NCBI RefSeq assembly: GCF_016219575.1
Contig: NZ_JACRMG010000030.1
Coordinates: 1 to 64,000, forward strand
Source of the DNA: Bradyrhizobium sp.
Lineage (GTDB): Bacteria > Pseudomonadota > Alphaproteobacteria > Rhizobiales > Xanthobacteraceae
DNA length: 64,000 nucleotides
Direction: 5' to 3'
Part shown: one piece after another, positions 41,687 to 50,270 of the stretch
Position numbering within the stretch: the stretch's first letter is position 1
Layout of the letters: each line of letters starts with the position of its first letter
Translations under genes and position numbers: made by a program
The notes under the pieces: model-generated
The model's database searches: none
Seen by the model: the letters and a program-made list of their open reading frames with translations, nothing else
What the model was told of the DNA's origin: nothing

Positions 41687-43560
41687 TGCGAGGGGTCTTC
41701 GGGAGGACGAACGAAGGATGAGTGCTCGCCGCCGGGCAACCGCCCGCCGGTCTGGTGCCGCCAGAGGGAGGCATAAAGCCCGCCGAGCGCGATGAGCCGG
41801 TCGTGCGATCCTTGCTCGACGATGCGGCCGCCGTCGAGCACGACGATCCGGTCCATCCGGGCCAGCGTCGAAAGCCGATGCGCGATCGTGATGACGGTCT
41901 TTCCGGTCATCAGCGTATCGAGCTGCTCCTGGATCGCGTGCTCCGCCTCGGAGTCGAGTGCGGCGGTGGCTTCGTCGAGCACGAGGATGGGCGCATTCTT
42001 CAGGAGTACGCGCGCCAGCACGATGCGCTGGCGCTGGCCGCCCGAAAGCTTCGCACCGCGTTCGCCGGCGCTGGCCTCGAGTCCGGCGCGCCCCTCTTCA
42101 TCGAGCAAGCCGTCGATGAACTCCGAGACGCGGGACTGGCCGAGCGCGCGCACGAGCTCGTCTCGCGAGGCGTCGGGCTTACCGCACAGGATGTTGTCGC
42201 CGATGGAGCGGTGCAGCAGTGCCGTGTCCTGGGTAACGACGCCGATGCGGGAGCGCAGGCTGTCCATCGACGCCGCGCGAATGTCCTGCCCGTCGACGCG
42301 GATCGCGCCGCCCTTGATGTCGTAGAGCCTGAGCAGCAGGCTGACCAGCGTCGACTTGCCGGCGCCGGAGCGCCCGACGAGGCCGACGCGCTCGCCCGGC
42401 GCGATCGCCAGCGAAAAGCCGGCAAACAGCGGCCTTTCGCCGGAATAGCCGAAATCGATACCGTCGAACTCGATCGCGCCGGCCTTGATGTCCAGCGGCC
42501 GTGCATCCGGCGCATCGACCATCGTATTGGGCGCGGCGATCGATGCCATGCCCTGCTTGACGTCGGCGAGATTCTGAAAAATGCCGGACACTTCCCACGC
42601 TACCCAGCCGCCGGTGCTCGCCGCCTGCCACACCAGCGGCAGCGCCATCGCCACCGCTTCCGCCTCGATTGCTGCGTTCACCCACAGCGCGACGGCGATG
42701 GCGCCCGTTCCCGTCAGCAGCACCGTGTTGAGGAGTGTGAGCGCCGTCATGAAGCGGGTGATCATCTGTGCGTGACGCAGCTGCGCGTCATCGTGCGACA
42801 GCAGCGCGTTGCGAACGTGATCCTTGTCGGTCGCCTCATAGGAGAACAGCTTCACCGTCAGGATATTGCTGTAGCAGTCGACGATGGCGGCCATCAGATC
42901 GGAATAGGCCTGCGAGCTGCCTTCGGCCCTCGTCTTGAGGCGCGGCACGAACCAGCCGAGCAGCGCGATATATCCGGCAAACCAGCAAAGCAGCGGCAGC
43001 GTCAGCCGCCAATCGGCCTCGCCCAGCAGGAAGATGCAGGCCCCGCCATACATCGCCAGATACCAGACCGCGCGAATCGCGGCTTCCGCCGTTTCGCGCA
43101 GCGATCCGGCAGTGTGCATCACCCGATGCGCCAGCCGGCCGGGAAAATCGCCCTGGAAGAATTGCCAGCTCTGGCGCACGACATGCCAGTGGCTGACCCA
43201 GCGGATGCGCGACGTCACGCCGGGAGCGAGATAGGCGTTGCGCAAGCGCAGGTCGAAATAGATCAGGAGGGGGCGCGCGATCCCGATGGCAATGAGAAAT
43301 GCGAGCAGCGTCGGCCAGTACTCGTGCCACGCTTTCCAGCGATCGGTCTGACCGACGAATGCAACCACCTTGCCGACGAAGACGGAAACGAGTGCGTCGG
43401 CGCAGGCCACGCCGAAGCCGCAGAGGAACAGCCATCCGAGGATGCGCTTATGTTCCGCAAGGAAGTACCGGTAGAATGCCAACAGCGTTGCGGGCGGCGT
43501 GCCGGGCGGAGGGGAGGCGGCAATATCCATTCGGCTCATGGCAACGTGATTTGGCAGCAA
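41683..43560 (-). CDS. ABC exporter (lasso D), fused permease-ATPase
   Basis: A 625-residue half transporter: six transmembrane segments in residues about 35-330, then an ATPase with Walker A GLVGRSGAGKST, signature LSGGQRQRIVLARVL, Walker B ILVLDEATAALD and H-loop TIAHRLSTLARMD. In lasso clusters the equivalent protein exports the mature peptide and gives self-immunity. It overlaps the B1 gene by 4 bp. Confidence 0.94.
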   Translation of the reverse strand: MLPNHVAMSRMDIAASPPPGTPPATLLAFYRYFLAEHKRILGWLFLCGFGVACADALVSVFVGKVVAFVGQTDRWKAWHEYWPTLLAFLIAIGIARPLLIYFDLRLRNAYLAPGVTSRIRWVSHWHVVRQSWQFFQGDFPGRLAHRVMHTAGSLRETAEAAIRAVWYLAMYGGACIFLLGEADWRLTLPLLCWFAGYIALLGWFVPRLKTRAEGSSQAYSDLMAAIVDCYSNILTVKLFSYEATDKDHVRNALLSHDDAQLRHAQMITRFMTALTLLNTVLLTGTGAIAVALWVNAAIEAEAVAMALPLVWQAASTGGWVAWEVSGIFQNLADVKQGMASIAAPNTMVDAPDARPLDIKAGAIEFDGIDFGYSGERPLFAGFSLAIAPGERVGLVGRSGAGKSTLVSLLLRLYDIKGGAIRVDGQDIRAASMDSLRSRIGVVTQDTALLHRSIGDNILCGKPDASRDELVRALGQSRVSEFIDGLLDEEGRAGLEASAGERGAKLSGGQRQRIVLARVLLKNAPILVLDEATAALDSEAEHAIQEQLDTLMTGKTVITIAHRLSTLARMDRIVVLDGGRIVEQGSHDRLIALGGLYASLWRHQTGGRLPGGEHSSFVRPPEDPSH

Positions 43561-43668
43561 TCTGGCTCTCAGTATCTCTTGGCGTGCGCATTCGCGTCAA
43601 TTCGTCCCGCGGCCGGCCGGTCGCGCAACCCATGGTAATCGAGGGCTTTCGCCTTGAGGACGCATCCA

Positions 43669-44535
43669 ATGCCGGCTCGCTCGATTTCCCGCATCCTGCC
43701 GGCGCTGGCAGTCGCAATGCTGCTCGCGATCCAGCCGACCGCGGCTCAACCTGTGTCACAGGAGTCGGCTGATGGCAAACGGGCAAGCCTTATCGCGGCG
43801 GCCGATCTCTATCGCGCGCAGACAATCGTGACGGGGCAGGGCGAAGCCAACCGCATCATCGGCTTCGCCTCATGCCTGGAAGATGTCCTCGTCAAGGTAT
43901 CCGGCGCGTTGCGGCTCGCCGGCGACCCCCGGCTCGCCCCCTACAAGTCCGAGGCCGCGAAGCTGGTTCGCGGCTTTTCCTATCGCGACGAAAAGGGCGG
44001 CAAGCCGAAGAACGACGAACAGGGCACGCGGGACCGGTCCTTCTTTCTGGCCGTTGATTTCGACGAGGCGGCCATCAACGAAATCCTCGCCGCAATGGGC
44101 GTTACACCCTGGCTTTCCCGCCGCCCGGTGCTCGGCGTCTTCGTGGAGATGCAGCAGGGCCCGAGAAGATACGTGGTCGCAGCCGACTCGCGGCAGACCG
44201 ATCTGCAAGGCGCCGCGCTTCTGTCGGCCGCGGCCAAGCGCGGCATGCCCATCATGTTGCCCGATGTCGCAACGCTGGACGAGGTCGGCGCCAATGACAT
44301 GGTGCTTGCCGCCATCGCGCCCGGGAAGCTGGCGCAGGCCGCGGCCAGGCGAGGCGGAGAGGTCTTGTTGACCGCCCGCCTGGCCTGGGACGACCAGGAC
44401 CTGCGGTGGACCGCGGACTGGCAACTTGACTGGCACGGCAAGCCGCAACGATGGCGGCTTTCCGCGGTCACATTTGACGAAGCCTTTCGACAGGGCATCG
44501 GCGGCGCCGCACAGATCATCGCCGCGCAACAGTAA
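43669..44535 (+). CDS. DUF2066 domain-containing exported protein
   Basis: A 288-residue protein with a signal peptide (residues 1-27, ending TAAQ) and the DUF2066 pattern (AQTIVTGQGEANRIIGFASCLEDVLVKVSG; LDEVGANDMVLAAI; AQAAARRGGEVLLTARL). Function unknown. The ATG at 43669 is preferred because GAGGA lies upstream; a TTG start 15 nt earlier is possible. Divergent from the lasso exporter. Confidence 0.85.
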   Translation: MPARSISRILPALAVAMLLAIQPTAAQPVSQESADGKRASLIAAADLYRAQTIVTGQGEANRIIGFASCLEDVLVKVSGALRLAGDPRLAPYKSEAAKLVRGFSYRDEKGGKPKNDEQGTRDRSFFLAVDFDEAAINEILAAMGVTPWLSRRPVLGVFVEMQQGPRRYVVAADSRQTDLQGAALLSAAAKRGMPIMLPDVATLDEVGANDMVLAAIAPGKLAQAAARRGGEVLLTARLAWDDQDLRWTADWQLDWHGKPQRWRLSAVTFDEAFRQGIGGAAQIIAAQQ

Positions 44536-44777
44536 TGCGGCCGTGGGACCCGAGGCCGCGCAAACTTCACGCGGCATTCACGCGCACGTGTGCATGATGT
44601 GAACCGCTCGGTGCAATAGAGCAAAGGCATGCGCTCGCGCATGCCTCGCATTCTCACGCGCATCTCAAGCTTATCTGGAGGAAAAATCCTGCCTATCTGA
44701 AAGTCCTGGAGGCCGTCTGCATGCATGGTGCAGGCGGGGAAGGGGAGCTTGACCCTCTTCAACAGGATGAAACCACC

Positions 44778-45056
44778 ATGAGCATGCTGAACCACATTTC
44801 CGACTCTTCCGCTTCACCCATCGCGATTCGACGGTCGCTCGGGGTTCTGGGCCGCGGCATCTTCCGCGCCGTCAACAACGCGATCGCTGCCATCATCGCG
44901 CAGCGCGAGCGTCAGGCGCAGCTGACGATTCTGCGCCGGCTGTCCGACCGCGAACTGCGGGACATCGGGCTTTCGCGCAGCGACATCGGTGCCGGCCTTG
45001 CCGAGGCCGCAAAGGACCGCACGCGGTCGCAGCGCCTGCTTGCGGCACGGTCGTGA
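44778..45056 (+). CDS. DUF1127 small protein
   Basis: A 92-residue protein whose C-terminal half carries the DUF1127 motif (QLTILRRLSDRELRDIGLSRSDIG). Arg-rich DUF1127 proteins are abundant in alphaproteobacteria, and some act in RNA or phosphate/stress regulation. The ATG at 44778 begins MSMLNHISDS. Confidence 0.88.
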   Translation: MSMLNHISDSSASPIAIRRSLGVLGRGIFRAVNNAIAAIIAQRERQAQLTILRRLSDRELRDIGLSRSDIGAGLAEAAKDRTRSQRLLAARS

Positions 45057-45218
45057 CGCATGGACGATGTTTTTTCGTCGAGCCTTCTTCCCTCTGACCG
45101 GCGGCCGGCGCCTGCATGCCGGCCGCCGGCGGGGTTGGGCAGCCGTGGCCGGAAACCCGCCGACGCTGGAATATATTACTGAATTGAACTGCGCAGGCGC
45201 CGCTTGCTATGCTGGGGC

Positions 45219-45899
45219 ATGACCGAAATCCTTCCCGACACCATCCGCCGCCTCTATTCCGATCCCGGCGAGTATATCGACAGCGATCATCCCTCCGTCC
45301 AGCAATTCGCCCGGGCCGCGGTGCCGGCGAACGCCAGCGACTGCGAAAAGGCGAGCCTGCTCTACACCGCGGTGCGCGACGGCATCCGCTACAACCCTTA
45401 TGTGGACATGCGCACGCCCGAGACCTTCCGTGCCTCCAGCGTGCTTGCGGCCGGCACCGGCTATTGTGTCGGCAAGGCCTCGCTCTATGCGGCGGCCTGC
45501 CGCGTCCACGGCATCCCGGCCCGTGTCGGTTTTGCCGACGTGAAGAACCATCTCACCACGGAAAAGCTCCGCGCCAGCATGGGCACGGATATCTTCACCT
45601 GGCACGGCTTCACGGAGGTGTTCGTCGACGGCGCATGGCGCAAGGCGACGCCCACTTTCAACGCCACCCTGTGCGAAAAGGTCGGCGTCAAGCCGCTCGA
45701 TTTCGACGGCCACAGCGACGCGCTGCTGCATCCCTTCGACGGAGCGGGGCGGGCCTACATGCAATATGTCAACGACCGCGGCACCTACCACGACGTGCCC
45801 GCAAAATTCCTGATGCGCGAAATGGCGCGCGACTACGCCAACATGCAGGGCGAGGAGCTTTCCGGCCGCGACATGGAGCGGGAGGCGGCGGAGAGCTGA
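45219..45899 (+). CDS. Transglutaminase-like (cysteine protease fold) protein
   Basis: A 226-residue protein with the transglutaminase-core Cys83 in AGTGYCVGKASLYAAACRVHGIPARVGF and His129 in TWHGFTEVFVDGAW. The third acid expected just after the His strand is not obvious (KATPTFN), which is common in this subfamily. Probably a cytoplasmic hydrolase or peptide-processing enzyme. It lies 3.8 kb from the lasso B2 gene but has a different architecture and is not part of that cluster. Confidence 0.85.
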   Translation: MTEILPDTIRRLYSDPGEYIDSDHPSVQQFARAAVPANASDCEKASLLYTAVRDGIRYNPYVDMRTPETFRASSVLAAGTGYCVGKASLYAAACRVHGIPARVGFADVKNHLTTEKLRASMGTDIFTWHGFTEVFVDGAWRKATPTFNATLCEKVGVKPLDFDGHSDALLHPFDGAGRAYMQYVNDRGTYHDVPAKFLMREMARDYANMQGEELSGRDMEREAAES

Positions 45900-46020
45900 G
45901 CGACACTGCGGCGTTGCTCCGCTTGTGAATTTTTCGTCACGCGGCTAACCGTGGCCAGCCTTTATTTGCGGAAGTATACCGCCGCGGTGGTTTCTTCGCA
46001 TGAGCCGTTTCCGGAAAGTC

Positions 46021-46266
46021 CTAGTTGTCCAGGAAGTGTACGCCGACACGGCGCTCGCTGCGCCAGACGAGGTGGCAAGCCTTGCGCAACTGCTCGCTGG
46101 CAATCACCAGCGTGAAGCGGTCGGGAAACCATAGCGGACTGTTAATTTCCAGCGCCGCCCCCGAACTGGACAGATTTCGCACCACGCACGGAAGAATGCT
46201 GCCCCCGAATTCGATGGTCCCGGTCTTCAATACGCGTCGCCTCGATGCGGCCCGATGCTCGCTCAT
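46021..46266 (-). CDS. PilZ domain protein
   Basis: An 81-residue single PilZ domain: the c-di-GMP-binding RRR near residue 9 and the second motif NLSSSGAALE are recognisable. Such proteins are effectors of cyclic di-GMP. It starts 3 bp after the NYN-domain gene stop and probably shares its transcript. Confidence 0.88.
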   Translation of the reverse strand: MSEHRAASRRRVLKTGTIEFGGSILPCVVRNLSSSGAALEINSPLWFPDRFTLVIASEQLRKACHLVWRSERRVGVHFLDN

Positions 46267-46269
46267 CCC

Positions 46270-46983
46270 TCAATCAGCGTCTCCGACGGGGGTGTCCTGG
46301 GTGTCCGAGTGGCGCGCGGAGTAGAAGTGTCGCTGGGAGCCGAATTGCTGTTCGCCCGCGGCGCTTCCGGCTGCACGGGCGGAAAATTGCGGGCGATCGC
46401 GTGACTCGGCCCGTGAATGCCGTTCATGTGAATCGCGCGCGATTCGCGATCTCATTTCCGTCAGATCGATGAAGTCGTCGGCCTGACGACGCAGTTCGTC
46501 GGCGATCATCTGCGGCTGGCTGGCGATTGTCGAAATCACAGTGACGCGCACCCCGCGGCGTTGGACCGCCTGCACCAGAGAACGAAAATCCCGATCGCCG
46601 GAAAACAGCACCATCTGGTCAATGTGCCTGGCGAACTCCATGGCATGAACGGTTAGCTCAATATCCAGATTGCCCTTCACCTTGCGGCGGCCGTCCGTGT
46701 CGATGAATTCCCTCATCGTCTTGGTGACGACGGTGTAGCCGTTGTAGCCCAGCCAGTCGATCAAGGGACGGACCGAGGAATACTCCTGATCTTCAAGGAT
46801 CGTCGTATAGTAGAAAGCGCGTAACAGCGTTCCGCGACCGCAGAATTCCGCGAGCAGGCGCTTGAAATCAATGTCGAAGCCTAGCGACCTGGCCGTGGCG
46901 TGGAGATTGATGCCGTCTATGAACAGTCCCAGTTTGTTGGCTCGCAAGCTTCTCCCCCAGAGATCAAGCGAGGACGCGTCCAT
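46270..46983 (-). CDS. NYN domain (LabA/DUF88-like) ribonuclease-like protein
   Basis: A 237-residue protein with the NYN nuclease fold: Asp23 in LGLFIDGINLHA, KGNLDIELTVHAMEFA, and LFSGDRDFRSLVQAVQRRGVRVTVIS, which together supply the acidic metal site. Residues after 185 form a polar, probably disordered tail rich in Arg, Ser and His. LabA-like proteins are RNA-processing enzymes or regulators. Confidence 0.9.
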   Translation of the reverse strand: MDASSLDLWGRSLRANKLGLFIDGINLHATARSLGFDIDFKRLLAEFCGRGTLLRAFYYTTILEDQEYSSVRPLIDWLGYNGYTVVTKTMREFIDTDGRRKVKGNLDIELTVHAMEFARHIDQMVLFSGDRDFRSLVQAVQRRGVRVTVISTIASQPQMIADELRRQADDFIDLTEMRSRIARDSHERHSRAESRDRPQFSARAAGSAAGEQQFGSQRHFYSARHSDTQDTPVGDAD

Positions 46984-47304
46984 GCTGGTGAAACTTGGTT
47001 GTGTCGCGGTTTCTGCCCAGAAAAACTTCGGCGCATGCCCCCTCGATCGAGGTTAGCTGAGTTGCACGTCGAAGTTCCAGCGACCCAACGGGTTCGAGGC
47101 GGTTATTTCGATGTCCAGCTTCGGCAAGCTGCCGCGCTGGGATGCATCCGGCGATGCTGAACATGCAGTTTACTCGCAATTGCAATTGCGGCCCGTCGTT
47201 GTCCTGTGCACATCCCAACTGACACTATCCGGTTTCTGAAAATGGGATGAAAAGCGACGCTTGCGACGCTTTGCCCGCATCGGCGCCGGATCGTTTCGCC
47301 TTGG
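46984..47304. other. Intergenic gap, nothing recognised
   Basis: A gap between divergent genes. I see no convincing gene, repeat or strong promoter. Confidence 0.3.
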
Positions 47305-48327
47305 TTGTATTCATTGCCGGAATCGATAGTATTTCGAAGTCATCAGTTCATTTCACCGATTGTACCCGTGGCACCACCATTCGCTCGTGCTGGCGAACTC
47401 GCCGCTTTCAACGCCCGTACAATCAGATTTGAGGAGCCCGGCGAGTTCGCCCGCTCGATGACCGGGTTTGATGCGCGATACCTGCCAACCACGAAGGACC
47501 ACTGGTTTTCCAAATTGGAGTTGCCGCTTGAGGGCGGCCGAATGGTCGTCGTGACGCGGCCACCGATGCTGTTCGAAGGGGCTGTCGCCGCCGACCATGG
47601 CGTCGTGACGTTTCAGCTCGAGGCCGGTCTCGAAGCCCGAGTGAACGGCGGTTCCGCGAATGCCGACACCATCGCACTTTGGAAGAGAGCCACCGATTAT
47701 CGCGGATACCAGCAGTCTCGGCTCACGCATTGCTCGCTGTTTGTGACCGACGCCTTCTCCACACGCGGTTGGCTGGAGCCGACGCCCGGCGGGCGCATGC
47801 TGGCGATTGGGAAGGACAACAGCTCAAACTTGCGGACTTGCGTGGGCGACATCGTGAGGGTGATCCGGCGGGATCCGGTCCGCACGATAAATCCGAATGT
47901 GCTGAAGGGAATGGAGCAGAGCATCTTTGGCAGCCTGGATGAGACGTTTTCGAACGTAATGTTGTCCCCCGGCAGGCTTGCTACCGGCCGCCATCTCGCG
48001 ACTTGCAGGCGCGCCAGGGAGTATTTGCGGGAATCCCGGTTCTCCGTCCAATCCAATATCGAGGTGGCGGCCGCCTGCGACGTGCCCGTGAGAACGCTGC
48101 ACAATGCTTTTGTGTCGGTGCTTGGCATGAGTCCCCAGAAATATCTCTTGCTCCATCGATTGTGGTCTGTGCGTGAAGCGCTGTTGCGGGCAAGCGTCGG
48201 CGATCTCGTCAAGTCGATCGCGCTGGATCACGGGTTCTGGCATCTGGGGCGTTTTTCGAGCGTCTACCAATCAAGGTTTGGGGAGTCGCCGTCGACGACC
48301 CTTGCGAAACGCGGTTCGATCCGCTGA
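47305..48327 (+). CDS. AraC family transcriptional regulator
   Basis: A 340-residue regulator. The C-terminal 100 residues form the AraC double helix-turn-helix (VAAACDVPVRTLHNAFVSVLGMSPQKYL, LRASVGDLVKSIALDHGFWHLGRFSSVYQSRFGESPSTTL), preceded by an effector/oligomerisation domain of the AraC_binding_2 type. The start (TTG at 47305) is uncertain; ATGs lie further inside. It precedes the SDR/hydratase operon but a MarR-type operator stands between, so a regulatory link is not implied. Confidence 0.88.
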   Translation: MYSLPESIVFRSHQFISPIVPVAPPFARAGELAAFNARTIRFEEPGEFARSMTGFDARYLPTTKDHWFSKLELPLEGGRMVVVTRPPMLFEGAVAADHGVVTFQLEAGLEARVNGGSANADTIALWKRATDYRGYQQSRLTHCSLFVTDAFSTRGWLEPTPGGRMLAIGKDNSSNLRTCVGDIVRVIRRDPVRTINPNVLKGMEQSIFGSLDETFSNVMLSPGRLATGRHLATCRRAREYLRESRFSVQSNIEVAAACDVPVRTLHNAFVSVLGMSPQKYLLLHRLWSVREALLRASVGDLVKSIALDHGFWHLGRFSSVYQSRFGESPSTTLAKRGSIR

Positions 48328-48414
48328 CATCGGCGTTCCAGTTGCGGGCGATACTGCCCGGCGACGGCGACAGCTGAGCCGCGCCCTCCCTTCGGCATTG
48401 GGTGCATTTGCAAA

Positions 48415-48432
48415 AGCTTTAAGTATAAAATA
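48415..48432. promoter_or_regulatory. Putative MarR operator, copy 1
   Basis: GCTTTAAGTATAAAATAT contains the inverted repeat TTTA-N4-TAAA, 41 bp upstream of the SDR start. The same core occurs at 50213, 60063 and 61513. Confidence 0.6.
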
Positions 48433-48472
48433 TATTGCCCGCCGCCGACGAATTTTCCAGGGAGAGCCACAT

Positions 48473-49234
48473 ATGCCCGCAACGCCGCACGCCTCGCATG
48501 CGCTGGTGACCGGTGGCGGCCGTGGCATTGGCCGCGCCATTGCAGCGGCGCTCGCCGGGCAGGGAATGACCGTCACGGTGCTCGGCCGCCGGCGTGCGGT
48601 GCTGGAGGAAGCGGTTGCCGCAGGCGATGCGCATTTTGCCGATGTCGCCGATGTGGCGGACGAGGCGGCAATCAAGGCTGCGATTGCGCGCGCCGCGGAG
48701 CGGCAGCCGATCGACGTTCTCGTCGCCAATGCGGGGGCTGCGGAATCCGCGCCGTTTGCGAAATCCGATGCGGCGCTGTTCGCCCGCATGATGGACGTCA
48801 ATTTCATGGGCGTGGTGCATTCGATCCATGCCGCGCTGCCGTCGATGCGGACGCGCCCCTATGGCCGCATTGTCGCGGTCGCCTCGACCGCGGGCCTCAA
48901 GGGCTACCCCTACGTCAGCGCCTACACTGCCGCAAAGCATGCCGTAGTCGGTCTCGTGCGATCGCTGGCGCTCGAGCTTGCCAACACGCCGATCACCATC
49001 AACGCCGTGTGCCCCGGCTTCACCGACACCGATCTCGTTGCCGGCAGCATCGACAACATCATGCAGAAGACCGGCCGCAGCCGCGAGCAGGCAGCGGCCG
49101 AACTTGCCAGGCATAATCCGCAAGGGCGCCTGGTGACGCCGCAGGAAGTTGCCGACACCGTGCTCTGGCTGTGCGGCAAGGGTGCCGGCGCCATCACCGG
49201 CCAGGCCATCGCGGTGGCCGGCGGCGAGATCTAG
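48473..49234 (+). CDS. SDR, probable hydroxyacyl-CoA dehydrogenase
   Basis: A 253-residue SDR: TGGGRGIG at residues 13-20, NAG near 86-88, catalytic Ser138-Tyr151-Lys155 and the PG region AVCPGFTDTDLV. The ATG at 48473 follows AGGGAGAGCCACAT. It shares the MarR operator type and strand with the enoyl-CoA hydratase and the monooxygenase downstream, so its substrate is probably a hydroxylated cyclic or ring-opened acyl-CoA in that pathway. Confidence 0.92.
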   Translation: MPATPHASHALVTGGGRGIGRAIAAALAGQGMTVTVLGRRRAVLEEAVAAGDAHFADVADVADEAAIKAAIARAAERQPIDVLVANAGAAESAPFAKSDAALFARMMDVNFMGVVHSIHAALPSMRTRPYGRIVAVASTAGLKGYPYVSAYTAAKHAVVGLVRSLALELANTPITINAVCPGFTDTDLVAGSIDNIMQKTGRSREQAAAELARHNPQGRLVTPQEVADTVLWLCGKGAGAITGQAIAVAGGEI

Positions 49235-49282
49235 CGCATGATCCGGAAAAGTGTGAAGCGGTTTTGCGAAAAGATCATGCGC
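49234..49282. repeat. Palindromic intergenic repeat GCGCATGATC...GATCATGCGC
   Basis: Ten-base perfect arms enclose CGGAAAAGTGTGAAGCGGTTTTGCGAAAA. This element type is familiar from many alphaproteobacterial genomes, usually many copies per genome. It sits between two genes of one likely operon. Confidence 0.85.
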
Positions 49283-49335
49283 AAACAAGAGAGCTTAAGG
49301 CGGCGACTGACCGCCGTAGAAAGCAGGGAGTTCCC

Positions 49336-50172
49336 ATGAGCCGACCAGCCAACCCCGTGACGCTGCCGCTCGCCGATTACACGCCGAAGCATTTCCTGCT
49401 CGCCGTGGTGGACGGGATCGCAACGGTGACGCTGAACCGGCCGGAGCGGAAGAATCCGTTGACATTCGAGAGCTATCGCGAGCTGACCGACTTCTTCCGC
49501 GCCTGCGCCTTCGACGACGAGGTCAAGGTGGTGATCGTGACCGGCGCCGGCGGCAATTTCTCTTCCGGCGGCGACGTGTTCGAGATCATCGGCCCGCTCG
49601 TCAAGATGGATACCAAAGGCCTCACCGCCTTCACTCGGATGACGGGCGATCTCGTCAAGGCGATGCGCGCCTGCCCGCAGCCGATCGTGGCCGCGGTCGA
49701 GGGCATCTGCGCCGGCGCCGGCGCGATCGTTGCCATGGCCTGCGACATCAGGTTTGCCGCTGCGGGCGCCAAAGTCGCCTTCCTCTTCAACAAGGTAGGG
49801 CTGGCCGGCTGCGACATGGGGGCGTGCGCGATCCTGCCGCGCATCATCGGACAATCGCGCGCCTCCGAGCTGCTCTACACCGGCCGCTTCATGACCGCGG
49901 AGGAGGGCGAGCGCTGGGGCTTCTTCAGCCGCATCGTCACGCCGGAACATGTGCTGCCGCAGGCGCAGAATCTGGCGCGCCAGATCGCGGAGGGGCCGGC
50001 CTTCGCCAACACCATGACCAAGCGGATGCTGGCCATGGAATGGGCGATGTCGGTCGAGGAGGCGATCGAGGCCGAGGCGGTGGCGCAGGCGCTGTGCATG
50101 ACCACGGCCGATTTCGGCCGCGCCTTCGAGGCCTTTGCCAACAAGGTCAAGCCGGTGTTCCAGGGCAACTGA
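49336..50172 (+). CDS. Enoyl-CoA hydratase family protein
   Basis: A 278-residue crotonase-fold protein with NFSSGGDVFEII and GICAGAGAIVAMACDIRFAA oxyanion motifs and KVGLAGCDMGACAILPRIIG in the catalytic region. The ATG at 49336 has GGGAG 6 nt upstream. Probably acts after ring reduction in the 2-aminobenzoyl-CoA-type pathway, as hydratase or ring hydrolase. Confidence 0.92.
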   Translation: MSRPANPVTLPLADYTPKHFLLAVVDGIATVTLNRPERKNPLTFESYRELTDFFRACAFDDEVKVVIVTGAGGNFSSGGDVFEIIGPLVKMDTKGLTAFTRMTGDLVKAMRACPQPIVAAVEGICAGAGAIVAMACDIRFAAAGAKVAFLFNKVGLAGCDMGACAILPRIIGQSRASELLYTGRFMTAEEGERWGFFSRIVTPEHVLPQAQNLARQIAEGPAFANTMTKRMLAMEWAMSVEEAIEAEAVAQALCMTTADFGRAFEAFANKVKPVFQGN

Positions 50173-50212
50173 CGAGGGAACCGGGACGGTCTCGAAGGGG
50201 CCTTGCCGGGAA

Positions 50213-50233
50213 ATTACTTTAGGCTTAAAATAT
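50213..50233. promoter_or_regulatory. Putative MarR operator, copy 2
   Basis: ATTACTTTAGGCTTAAAATAT, with TTTA-GGCT-TAAA as core, 37 bp upstream of the monooxygenase start. It shares ACTTTA and TAAAAT with the copy at 61513, and TTTAGGCTT with the minus-strand copy at 60063. Confidence 0.65.
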
Positions 50234-50270
50234 CTCCATTGGTCCGGCGGCTCGACATGCGGAGGCCTTC

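Noticed and set aside
45219..45899. Transglutaminase-like gene as a second lasso B2 peptidase
   Set aside because: It is twice the length of B2 proteins, lacks the McjB pattern and is separated from the cluster by unrelated genes.
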